64,000 bases of DNA from Aphelidium insulamus (taxonomy: Eukaryota; Aphelidiomycota; Aphelidea; Aphelidiaceae). This document shows, one piece after another, positions 45,414 to 58,479 of this stretch. The stretch is from NCBI GenBank assembly GCA_036784855.1, contig JAZDSV010000004.1, positions 248,001 to 312,000 of the forward strand, in the 5' to 3' direction. The notes beneath the pieces are model-generated. The model worked only from the letters and a program-made list of their open reading frames with translations, did not search any database and was not told where the DNA came from. A program made the translations under genes and the position numbers. The first letter of the stretch is position 1, and every line of letters begins with the position of its first letter.

Positions 45414-45787
45414 TGTCAGTGTTCCCGTATACCACAGCATGCACTGTGTTCACACACCCACACTCGCACATCACTGCGCGTGTGAGTGTATACATATAAA
45501 TATGTAGGAATGGTGGTGCGGTGTGACCTGTCGCATGGGTTCACTAGCGATGTATGTATGTATGTATGTATGTATGTATGTATGTATGTATGTGCATGAA
45601 CTGGCAGTTCCCGCACGCGCCTAGATTCACAAGCATGCCCGCGGCGACCACCACTAGACACAGCGGCTACAAGACACCTTATGCGGACATGTAAAGTAGC
45701 ACTATCTAATCGATAGAGACGCATACAGCTGCTAGCAGCTACTAGACACCTTATATTTACTACATGGGTAAAGTGGATTGTCACCAA

Positions 45788-45828
<41 letters not shown>

Positions 45829-46050
45829 ATATATATGTATGTATATATATATAATATATATATTCCAGCACTTGGAAGCCACTTGCACACCTCACTATAT
45901 ATAAATATATGATGGAATAGTATATGGCGCCCCTTTAATGGCCAGCTTGGTGATGCATTGTGGCACGATAGCACTCTCGTGGCAACCATTGAACACATTC
46001 TGCACTGGCGCTTCATATTTAATGCGTCTCTGATCACAGCTGTATTTACT
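45414..46050. repeat. Intergenic repeat-rich interval with (ATGT)n and (AT)n microsatellites
   Basis: About 637 bp without a recognised gene. (ATGT)n of ten or so units at 45551-45592; AT-rich array with ATGT interruptions at 45790-45870. A 16-bp direct repeat (GCTACWAGACACCTTAT) occurs at about 45667 and 45737. It must contain the divergent promoters of BLOC1S1 and the gene at 46051. Confidence 0.75.
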
Positions 46051-47030
46051 ATGGACTCACTGCCAGAGAGGCCAAGCGCGCCCAACATATCTGACGAAGC
46101 GTTTTTCGCCGCCGTGGAGCACGAGATCCGCCAGACGCGTACGTACGCAATGCTGCTGCCCCTTCCGTTGTATATCACCTGGCGCCTCACTCGCGCATGC
46201 GATGCAGTCCTGGACCGCGATACGCCCATCACCGATGTGTCCGGAATTCCGCTCCCTCGGGACACCAGGCCCGACCCCGCGTCATCCGTGCCACCCGACA
46301 TCTTCATTGCCGTACCGGAGCACTTGGTAGCACCACACAAACGGCGCATTGCCGGTCCAGTGGCAACGGGGCCCACATTCGCGCCTCCTGGTGAGTTATA
46401 CACACATAAAAAGCGACTGATGTGTATAATGCGCGCTCATGCACACCTGCAGTCGCCACGAAGTTGATGGGCAGCTCTGCTGAACCTTCAAGCATCCAGG
46501 CTGCAGAGAAAAGTGTACAGTCATTGCCGCGACAGCGACTCTCTGTGCAGCACCTCGGCCCCGCCAACATCATGCGGCCCACAGTTGCCGAGACCGTCCA
46601 GGCGCATCTGACCGCAGCTTCCGGTGCCACCGCAACGGCCGCCGTGTCCACTGCAGCGCCAATATTGCGCGATTTGAAACGCGATATCGTCAAGCTTGTG
46701 CCGGCCAGCGTGCGGCGAAAACAACTAAAGTCGGAGGCGGTCGGCATCTCGTCGGCCGCTGTTGTCGCTACAAAACAATTAGTGTCGGAGGCGGTTGGCA
46801 TCTCGTCGGCTGCTGCTGTCGCTACAAAACAACTAATGTCGGAGGCGGTCGGCATCTCTGTGGACGCAGCGCCAGTGTCTACTCACGATGACGCAGCCAC
46901 TTCAACTATTACGCTCAATTTAGACGATATTGATGCGATGGACGAGGAGGCACTGCTGGCCATGTACGAGCAGGCACAACAACCCACAGAACTTGCCAGT
47001 GCACTTTGTCCGCCAGGCAGGGGAATATAG
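46051..47030 (+). CDS. Hypothetical protein with a coding 54-bp repeat and an RDLK..VP..VRRK motif
   Basis: Exons 46051-46390 and 46453-47030 encode 305 residues. A second intron (about 46139-46207, 69 nt, GTACGT...GCAG, stop-free) is possible and would keep the frame. The N-terminus is acidic and Pro-rich. PILRDLKRDIVKLVPASVRRK recalls the short 'FVPTxLRxRR' segment of WBP11-type nuclear proteins, a weak similarity only. It is followed by two and a half copies of an 18-residue repeat (SEAVGISSAAVVATKQLV) and an acidic C-terminus (LNLDDIDAMDEEALLAMYEQ). I cannot assign a function; a nuclear, splicing-related role is a guess. Confidence 0.6.
46730..46865 (+). repeat. Coding minisatellite, 54-bp unit, about 2.5 copies
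   Basis: Units start at about 46735, 46789 and 46843 with the core CGGAGGCGGTCGGCATCTC; copies differ at a few third positions and the array keeps the reading frame of the hypothetical protein. Confidence 0.85.
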
Positions 47031-47126
47031 CTACGAACATTCAACTACACATATATTTTGAACATTCATGCTCACACATTGAACTACCGCCGAACCCAGC
47101 CAACTGGTAAAACTATCACGAAATGT

Positions 47127-50057
47127 CTATTGCCGGTTTGCAGCCACAGGTGGCGATGGAAGCACGTCCGAGTCGGTGCTGGATCGGCGACGGCCCGAAG
47201 TAGTACCGCCACCAGTGCCATTGTCGCCGCTGGACTCGTCATCACCGAGCAAATGTGCACGTAGATCACAGCACACCACCCGCGCCAGCTGCCTAAAGAA
47301 TAGACAATGATGGGGATTCTCCTGGAAGTCGTGAAAACTTTCACCGAGCCGCGGCGACAACTTCAGCTCCAGCGTGTCATAGTTCTGGCGCAGCACACGG
47401 AGCACGTTGTCCGGGCTGAGCAGCGGTGGTGGCGTGCCGTTAGTGTCGTTGCCATCACTACCGGCAAGCTTGGGCAGGAAATGGTGTCTGATTGCATCAA
47501 TGTTTCTCATGTCTCCGGCGCCTCCGTGTGGTGATGAGATGGGCGATCGCTGTGCAGCTGGTCGCGTAATCTCATAGTGCTGCGACAGCTGCGAATTGTA
47601 GTATTGTACATTATTATTGTGGACTACGCCCTTTGCCTCGCACTAACCTTGTCAAACGTGGCACTGTTCCGGATGATCTCGTAGTAGCAGTGGTCGTAGC
47701 TGGCCGTGTCGGGCAAGAACGCATCGCCGTGCGTGATCACCAGGTTGAACACTAGCACTGCCTTTCGCGCCGTCGCAATTAGCCCGTGTCAACTATTTTC
47801 AGGTATGTGCACAATTACATCACATACAGAGTCCAAGATTTCCCCGACGCGAGGTCTTGTTGATAGTGCCGCGGCGTGCGTCAGAATGTACTTTATCAGA
47901 TTTATGAGCGCAGTGTACAAAACGGGCCAATGGTACTGCAGGCGAGTGTGGTGGCTCTTCAAGTGCAATATAAGTCGCCGCACAATATCAATCGATAGTC
48001 TGCGGCGTTGTGGCGTTATTAGAATTTTTATATATGTACGTATGCCGCACGTACAGGTACATGTCGCTTTGAAGATTCCGGCGCATGTTGTGCGACATGA
48101 ACAGAATTATCAGATCCAGTATATAACACGCCATTGGCCGTCCGAGGCTGGAGCTGACAACAGGTGGAAGTACGGGCTGATGCTGTGAGTATAATGAGCT
48201 AAAGCATATATAAAATTACAATGAGAATTTACCTCGCGGCAAAGAGCAATTCTGAGCATACGCGATGGGTGACAAAAGAACGTGGCGGCTTGTTCGTGCT
48301 CCACGGCCACCAACAGCAGAATCAAGCACAGTTTTGCGTATGCAACTGATCTGATGTCACGCAAGTTTTGAAACAGAAAAGAAGCCATCGATATCACTGA
48401 TGCAAACACATTGCCGTTGTCTGCAGAGATTAGACAAGTCATCGCGCAGCTGATTGAACCTTCGATCGAGTACGCGCGCATAATTTGACGGCCCGGGGAG
48501 GTCAGCGATCCACTAGGCGACTTTGTGATCGAGGTATACCGCGACTCCCACGCGGCCGTGAGCGCCATCAAAAACTGAGGATTGTTGTGCACACACTCAT
48601 AGAGTATCAGCAAGATGGACATGTCGCGCGGCGGTCTGCACCACATGTAGCATGTCCTGATTATTACAATATTGTAATAATATGGCCTACAATATGGGCG
48701 GCGCTGTTGTGCCTGAAAGTGAATGTGAGGATGCGGTTGCAGCTGCTTTCGGTGACGTGGGTGCCCACAGTCCTGATATCATGGAATAAGCTGCGCCAAC
48801 AAAACTGACCGCCGCGCCACTACTCAAGCTGCCAACAAGCTCGTAGCCACTGATGTGAATCGGAGATAAACAACCGTATGAATTCAACTTACGCAACGCA
48901 GTCGTCACACACGCTCTTGACGTAGCTAGGCAGAAGTAAGTTTTGCAAGACACTCATTACATGGCACTCACAGCGACAGTCGGTGGTGAAAGAGTTCATC
49001 TCTGATTTCACCTAGCTGCAGCACGTAGGGATTACGCCGCTCGTACTTGTTGTAGTTGCAGAGGAGGCCAATAAGCGCACCAGCAACATATGAGTTTGCG
49101 CGCTTGCCCGGCTCCGATATGATCTTGCACACGGTCAGTAATACTTAATATTATATATATATATATATATAGATAGATACCTTTGCCAGAGCCATGAACT
49201 CGTTGTGTATGATAAAGAACTGATTGAGAGCATTCTGGTTAATATTATCTGTGGCCGTAATAATTACGCCAAACAAGTCCAGTGCCGCAGCCACAATGGC
49301 CTCTGAAAGATATGACGTTAGTCACATCCACATCGCAAGACACCCTTATCACCATCGCCGTCCAGCAAGCACACTTCCAGCGCCTCGGCAAGTCTCTTCA
49401 TGCACATCAGAATCAAACATCACAGCGTCGATTAGGACAATGCCATACCTTGAAGCCAGAATCGGCGCCAGACAACCCCGTAAGCAAGTTCATGACATCG
49501 TAGGAAAAGTTGGACAACTTTTTCATGAAGAGACTGCGCAGCAGAACGGCCAGTGTCTACAGTGTACAGTTAATTGCACTCTGCGATCTGCGGCATCAGA
49601 ACTCACCTGCAGACCGTGCAGACGCGATACCGCTTGGGTGCCCTCTGCCGCCACTCCCAGCACCTCAATGGCGTGCATGAATATGGCGTTGAGTATGTGC
49701 TTGCGTGCCACCAGCTCTTCGGGGGAGCAGGCGAGAATATTACCGGCGAGAAACGGCCCATTCACCTTTAGCAGGAACAGCTCATCCCACACGGCGCCCA
49801 GCTCCACGTCACCCTGCCACAGTGCACCGCAGCTTGAGCACCTCACATGGAAGTCGGTGACACAGCTCTGACCGCGAATATGCGCTCGTATAGCTGCACG
49901 AACCTGCGCACAACGCTGCGTTAGCACAACTGTGTATGGGCGGCTGTGCACTCCCCTACTTTTCCTTCAACGGCCGGCGGGACCCCTGTGCAGCGGACAG
50001 TATGCTGCCCGATACAGACTTGCCAGCCCGGCCATGTTGCTGCAGCGCGGACGCCAT
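47127..50057 (-). CDS. ARMH3 family armadillo-like helical protein (C10orf76/DUF1741)
   Basis: Golgi-associated helical protein; the human member binds PI4KB and supports GBF1/Arf1 function. First exons 50057-49960, 49903-49873, 49813-49607; last exon 47588-47127, spliced to one ending at 47648. The N-terminus [15 protein letters not shown] and [18 protein letters not shown] match the family start. The C-terminus [27 protein letters not shown] and [11 protein letters not shown] match its end. Middle exons (49.5-47.7 kb) contain family-like helices such as [26 protein letters not shown] did not place every splice site there. The start codon is 56 bp from the divergent MCD4 start. A (TA)n run lies at 49155-49172. 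Confidence 0.85.
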
Positions 50058-50113
50058 ATGTAGTCCGCTGCTTGCACTGGCACACACAGACGCACACACA
50101 GTCAATAATAACA

Positions 50114-50679
50114 ATGCCGGAGCACGAGATCGTCCGCCTGCTGCTCGTCGGCGTGGTGTTCCACTGCGTCTACATGGGCAGTGTGTTTGATATATACTTT
50201 CGGTCGCCGCTGGTGCACGGTATGACGCCGGAACCGACGGATCTGCGGCTACAGCACGGCGCTGGCCGTAACCACAGCGTCCCCGTCGACCCCAATCTGG
50301 CACCGGCCGCCGACCGGCTGGTACTATTTGTGGGTGGGTGCAGCCCGGTGGGGCAGGTATCACTGCACGGCGCAGGCTGACAGTGTGGCACCTGTATGTG
50401 TGTAGCCGATGGTTTACGCGCCGACCGGCTGTTTGAAGATCCGTCTCGCGCGCCCTTCCTCCACTCCATCGTGCAGCAGCGAGGAACATTTGCAAGTGCT
50501 ATGTACTCCTACTATTACTACTGCTATGTATTGGTTGGAATTCAGCATAATAACATTTCCACATTTGCCGTGCAGGGTGTCAGTCATACTCGAGTGCCGA
50601 CAGAATCGCGGCCAGGACACGTGGCGGTCATTGCCGGTTTCTACGAAGATGTCAGCGCCGTCACCAAAGGTATCCAACT

Positions 50680-50714
<35 letters not shown>

Positions 50715-53682
50715 GAGTGTGTGTGTATTTGGGCCACACAATTTATATTTATAGGGTGGAAGATGAACCCTGTCGAATTTGACAGCGTGTTCAACGAAAG
50801 TCGTCAAACGTGGGCATTCGGCTCGCCAGACATCTTGCCCATGTTTAAGATGGGTGCCACAAACGCTTCCAAGATATCAACAGTCATGTATAGCCATAAA
50901 GAGGAGGATTTTGCTAGAAGCGGTTGGATTTTTGCTGTGGGCACTTAAGTGCAGAATTCTTACACATGTTCCTACGTAGACGCCAGTGTTCTGGATGAGT
51001 GGGTTTTCAAGCGAGTTGAGGAGCTGTTGTCGCGGGGTGGCCGAGATTCTGCTGTCGGCCAGCAACTTTGGCAAAGCAAGGTTGTGTTTTTCCTTCACCT
51101 TCTTGGTCTGGACACGAACGGTCACGCCCATTGGCCGCACTCGAAGGAGTAGTAGTATATCTCGACTGCAAAACACACCTGACGCCATGTAGATACATTG
51201 AAAACATCAAGAGTGTCGACGCTGGGATCGAACGCATGACCGCACGCTTTGAAGAGTATTATCGCGATGGCAAGACCGCGTTTGTCTTTACTGCCGACCA
51301 CGGAATGAGCAACACCGGCAGTCACGGAGATGGAAATCCTGACAATACTCGCACGCCTCTTATTGCTTGGGGTGCCGGGATTAACGGACCGCTCCCGTCG
51401 GAAACGTCTAAAGATCCACTAAGCGACTTTGCCGCCAACTGGACACATCTGTCGGCACTAAGTCGGGTTGATGTACTACAAGCAGACATTGCCCCGTTGA
51501 TGGTGTGTGTGTGTGCGTTCAGTGCTGCACTGTAAATTCCAGATAACCTGACTAGGCTACTTTGATCGGCGTACCTATACCGCTAAATTCTGTTGGTGTA
51601 CTGCCTCTGCCTTACTTAAACTGTTCGGAAGAAAAGAAATCTCGGCTGCTCTTAATCAATGCCCGACAAATAGCAAGCCAGTATCGAAAGAAAGAAGGTC
51701 AATATTACTTTTGACGCTCCCATGTATGCTGCTAACCGTTCAGACTTGAAGCGCTCACAAGAACTATATTTTTCTCCCTTCAAGCCACTGTCTAATGCAA
51801 CTCATAATATTATAACGATCCTTCAACATGTTGACCAATTTATATCGGCCAAGAATTACTCGGAGGCTAATGTGCTCTCATCCGCGCTGATTGCACTCGC
51901 TCTAGATGGTCTTCGATACTATCAAAGGTGAGGCATGTTGTGTACATTTGATCGCTACCCTAATGCTCACAGATATGACTGGTTGCTGTTGAGGACCATT
52001 GTTTCCGCGGGATATTTGGGCTGGATTGTGTATAGTTCTTATGTCGTGCTACGATTATACGTTCTGCGAAACAGTTCCACTCAAGGGCCGCGAAGTAGAG
52101 TTTTATACGCGGTGGCCATGCTGATTGCCGGGGCCTTTTCAGTGCTATTTTGGTGGAAAAATGCTAGCATAATGTATTATGCGTACATGGTGTTTCCCAT
52201 TTATTTTTGGGCCGAGTGCATTCAGCAGCGCAATATTGTAATTGCCGCATGGAAATTGCAATCAATGACATCATCGTTGCAATGGCGGCGACTTGTGCTC
52301 TGGATGGCGATATTTTTCTTTGGAATGGAGTTATTGGTTAGATTTGAATGTTTGTTGCGCACTTGCTCACCTTTGTCTCAGGTTGTGAGTTATTTTCATC
52401 GCGAGATGTTGGCGATTGGGTTTTTGGCGATTGGTTTTGGCTGGCCACTAGTGATGAATCCGGGCATGCGGCAGAAAAATCCGAGATTAATTCTTGCATG
52501 GTGCATATCGTGTGGACTCACTTCAGTTTTTTGCTTAGCGCCCACTGAAATGGAAGAAAATATTCCTCTATGTGGCTTGGGAGCAGCCATCGTGATTATC
52601 ATCGGGATATTGACTACGGTTCACGTGCGCTCATTAAGCAATGAAGCGAATATCGGTACAGATCTGGTATTGCAAACCTTCCTAGTGGGGTGCTCCATGG
52701 CAGTTGTTGCTCACACCAGCTCGATGCTACTGCAAAAGCACGGACTCGCGATCACAAATCAGACAGCTTCTTGGGCACTGTTGACAACGTCGCTGCTAGT
52801 GCCGGTTTTAACTTTACGAAAATCTCGATTCTACATTCATCGACTTGCAAGTATATTTCTGACCTTTGCGACACCCATGGTGATACTGGCCGTATCGTAT
52901 GAATCGATTTTTTACTGTTTTTTCGCCGCCACACTTTACATTTGGATGCGCGTTGAGTACGAAGACTTCTCGTTCGAAAATGACTTGCAAGGCTGCTACG
53001 CCGATGCATCGCTGCTTGAAACCATACCAGAGGCGAAAAGCTCATCACAAGGGCTATTTGGAATGAAACACGACAAGATCTCCACCGGCAACAGAGGTTT
53101 AGATATTGCCGACAGTTCGGCGTATCGGTCACTATATACCTCTGACCTGCGCCGAGCTTGGATGTTTCTATTCTTCATCAATGTTGCATTTTTTGGCACT
53201 GGCAATATCGCATCGGTTAGCTCATTTAATTTGAAATCGATCCTGAGGCTTACTTCGACGTTCGCGCCGTTTCTAATGGGCGGAATGTTGGTTTTCAAGA
53301 TTCTGATACCATTTTTTCTCGTAAGTGCCAAATGCCATTCGAATGGAGCTAATATTTTCGCAGCTTTCAAGCGTTTTTGGAATCATTATCCGTGTTGTGC
53401 GCCTTCCCACCTTTTCATTATATGTTCTTGTGATGGCAGTAACCGATATAATGACGCTAAATTTTTTCTTTCTTGTGCGAGACGAGGGTAGCTGGCTGGA
53501 AATCGGCACCAGTATTAGGTCAGGCAACTATATGTAGTATCCATATTCTCACAAATTGTAGTCACTTTGTCATCGCATGCTCATTTGAAGTACTCAGTGT
53601 GTTGCTATTTGTAATTAGCTGGATGCTCGTCGGTGATGTGCTCATCTACACCCGAACTCCTACAGAAAAGAAGCAATTATAA
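50114..53682 (+). CDS. MCD4: GPI ethanolamine phosphate transferase 1 (Mcd4/PIG-N)
   Basis: ER membrane enzyme that adds ethanolamine phosphate to the first mannose of the GPI precursor. Exons 50114-50333, 50406-50491, 50576-50669, 50755-50922, 50980-51148, 51193-51502, 51556-51697, 51744-51927, 51973-52336, 52382-53320, 53364-53518, 53562-53682 give 983 residues. An N-terminal signal anchor precedes the alkaline-phosphatase-like lumenal domain: [26 protein letters not shown] with the nucleophile Thr, [15 protein letters not shown]. Many transmembrane helices follow. The C-terminus is KKQL, a dilysine ER-retrieval signal. Intron 2 (50492-50575) begins GCAAGT; intron 9 (52337-52381, 45 nt) is stop-free and in frame. 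Confidence 0.97.
50686..50715. repeat. (TA)n microsatellite in MCD4 intron 3
   Basis: A TA-rich run within the 85-nt intron 50670-50754. Confidence 0.85.
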
Positions 53683-53694
53683 CATATGAATGTT

Positions 53695-56562
53695 TCACGT
53701 TCCCCTGTTTTTTTCTGCGGATTGGCTCTCGGATTTTCGCATGCACTCCCGTTCGCACGATCGCACGAGATTTGCATACCGCTTGGGACTGATACGCGAA
53801 GCATCAATGTTGATCATTAGCACTTCTTCGCGAATGAGCGGAGCAATCGTAGTAATACCGCGAGTTAGTATCGTAGCTACATCCTCAAAGGGTTTGCCCA
53901 ACAAATGGTCCGAGATGGATAACAAAATACCGTTGGCCGTGGCGAATATAAATTCATCTCCTGAGGAATGAAGTCGACCATAAAAGGTAAATATCAACAG
54001 AGCGGAAACGTGCCATACAAAAAGTAACAATCCCAAATCCGGTACGCAATTGGCGAGGGTAAAACCTGCGCAAACAATGTCAGCACCCACTCGTACATGT
54101 ACATTTCAGGCGAAAAGTCGATTGCTTGAAAGTGATTATGTATGGCTGGCAACTGTTCAGCGAGCATTTTTTTATGCACAGCAATGTATGGCCGTATCTG
54201 CATATTATTAACTACTTGGCATCGAAAAATTAGCTTAGCGTACCAGTTCAACCTTCATGGAGTAAAATGTACGCAAGCAAGGTTGATGGAGCATGTTTGC
54301 CAGGCAGACAAACATATCCAGTACTTTCATGTCTTTTCCGGTTCCGGTTAGCATTGACGCAAGGTACGACATGCCTTGGACGTATCCAACATCTGGTCTG
54401 TAGCACACATAGGCTTCGAGCGCTGCACGCATTCGTCCCAATGGCGAATCATTGCCATTATTCTCGTCTACGGCGGTGGAAATACTTGGTGCGCATTCAT
54501 TCTGCGGTTGTGATGGCTCAGCTGTTCGTATTTGCTGTGAAGGTGGGCAGCGCTCCTTGACTCCAAAGACTAGCCGTCCCGCCTGTGCGCCAGGAACAGT
54601 TCGCGGCAAATCAATCGGTATTAGAGCAACAGATCGCTCATGACCGAGAATTGACCGCGCGCGATCGCGCCTTGGCGTGGAAGCACATGCGGTCATGCGT
54701 CGAGACGTGTCGTCAACAGTCACGGTTGCGTCTACGGCGGACACGGGCGGCAAATCGATAAGTACTATTTCTGGAGGAGGCGATTCGCAATGTGCCGCTG
54801 CGCAAAAGTTGCTTGTGACACCATTCAGTTTCGGAGAAGACGGCGGAGTCATTGTCTTGTTGGTGTCGATAGATCGTGACATATGGGAGTCGCGAGATGG
54901 TAAGTACGAATTTCTCGGTGGTACCGGGTTAGCGACAGATGAAGTAGCACCAGCAAAATCGGTGCGAGCGTACGCTTTGGATTGGCAACGCCCAGCAGCG
55001 GATAAAGAATCTGCGGTGCTGGCAGCAGATGTTCTCCGAGACATGCTCAGCGGCGTGTCGGCAGAAGAAACAGTTGTGACTACGGTACTCGGAGGGACCG
55101 TCAGTCGATTGCAGGTGACGAACGACGAAGCTAGCGATACGTCGGACAGAGTGCGATTGCGCAAATCACTCTCGCGCAGCGAGTCTGCGGCTGACCGCGC
55201 ATGAGCATGAAATATTTCAAACAGAGCAGGCGTGATATGAAGCGAATTGCCAATTGCCAACTTCCATACAGACGAGCGGCACTGGTGAGGAATGCCTGCA
55301 CGCCAAAGCTTTACGGTGGAACGCGCCGAACGCTTAGCTGTCCAGTTGGGTATTATTTCGTTTTCCCAAAGCATCACTACTTTTTCTCGCGACATGGTAC
55401 CGGTCATACCATCAATACGATATTCCGATTTATCTGAACAAGAAGTTGGCAGAGAATGCTATAATCCAACTGAACTGACCAAGTGCAAGCGGTTCGCCGC
55501 TCAAATCAGCCAGAGCTGCCGTGTCTCGCACCAAGTCACTAGTCAAGTGTACAACGTGTCTAAAGTTTCCAGGAGTCCCAATATCGGCCACAGAGACAGG
55601 TTTGTCAGAGCGCCAAGAACCCAGCACATCCCTTAGACGAAAAAGAAGTACTATATTATTCAGCCCGCATTGTACTGATAAAGTTTAAAGCAGAAAAGAC
55701 TTACACGACGCAAGAGCCCCGCGATTGTTTTTGAGTGCAACGCCAGGTATTTTGGGGTTGAAATCTACCATGATACCGTCTCTACTTTTCGCGTCCATCT
55801 CAGCGGTGTCTATGTGCGACACATTGGTATACTCCACGTTATCGCTGTGCAGTGGTGTATAGAACACGGCATGATCATCCCAGTCGGAATCCACGTCGCC
55901 GGTAGGAGATTCCTTGACAAGTACGAATGCCGGTACTGTAAGTTGTCAGTGTGTAGTTGTCATGACGTGTTGCACACGGTCACACGTAAGCACACCTGGG
56001 TATCTACGGCGCGCAGGAGTTACGGCGCACCACGACTGCTTCAGAGCGTCTACAAGAGCGGCAGGCATTGCAGCAGCTGCGCTCATTCCCACTGCCGGAA
56101 ACGTGCCCGTTGAGCGGCGCCGCGGTGAATGTGGCGTGGACTGGGCCGTGACATCGGATCCCCCAGTCGACGATGGCAACGTGGCATCACCCGCGGCAGA
56201 ACTGCCATTCTGAAGTCGCGAAAGTATGCTTGTCGGTAGGGAAAGGGATCGGCGGGTACGTCGCGCTACGGTAACCTTGACGGGCGGTGCAGTATGCTCC
56301 TCGTCGCTGCTCAAAGAATTGATCGCGTCTCCAGCTGTCAGCGTCGGGGCACCCTTGTGCATGTGCAGACGCGTGGTCCAGTCTGCGATGGCGTGGTGGA
56401 CGGTGGAGCTCAATGCAGCCACTGGGCCGGTCAGCACGTAAAAGTGTCAAAGTACTATAGCCCGGCACGGCACACAGTACCATGAGAGTGAGAAGGCTTC
56501 CGGGGAACCAGCTTGGAATCGGTGTGCTCTGAGGCAGATTCCAGCGACAATTCGCTGCCCAT
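53695..56562 (-). CDS. TBC-domain Rab GTPase-activating protein (TBC1D12/14-like) with a CRIB-like motif
   Basis: Exons 56562-56481, 56421-55996, 55935-55707, 55631-55480, 55433-54244, 54197-54014, 53960-53695 give 842 residues. The N-terminal 300 residues are Ser/Pro-rich and end in ADIGTPGNFRHVVHLTSD, which fits the Cdc42/Rac-interactive-binding pattern (I-G-x-P-xx-F-x-H-xx-H). The TBC domain follows: WRAGIPHQCRSSVWKLAIGN, the arginine finger in IPIDLPRTVPG, the glutamine finger in YRPDVGYVQGMSYLA, and RIWDCYFLYGDEFIF. A disordered insert of about 150 residues splits the TBC domain before the arginine finger. Intron 6 (53961-54013) uses donor GCACGT. The stop codon is 12 bp from the convergent MCD4 stop. 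Confidence 0.88.
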
Positions 56563-56647
56563 TTGCGGCAGGATGGGAATGACAGTCGGCCAAAAAAGGG
56601 GCGCTCAACGCTGTTAAACGTGGCGATGAATGTTATTCTATTCATGT

Positions 56648-58352
<1,705 letters not shown>

Positions 58353-58479
58353 GGAAACAAAGTATATCCTTGGCACACAAGTTACGGCTCCTGTGCTAGC
58401 GCTGATACTCTCCGCTGACAACGCTTAAAGAACTTGGCTAGCACGCTTTATTGTGGTGGTTGGGCTGCAGCACAGCCTG

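Noticed and set aside
45541-45870. CRISPR-like array
   Set aside because: The repeats are simple ATGT and AT microsatellites without spacers, in a eukaryotic genome.
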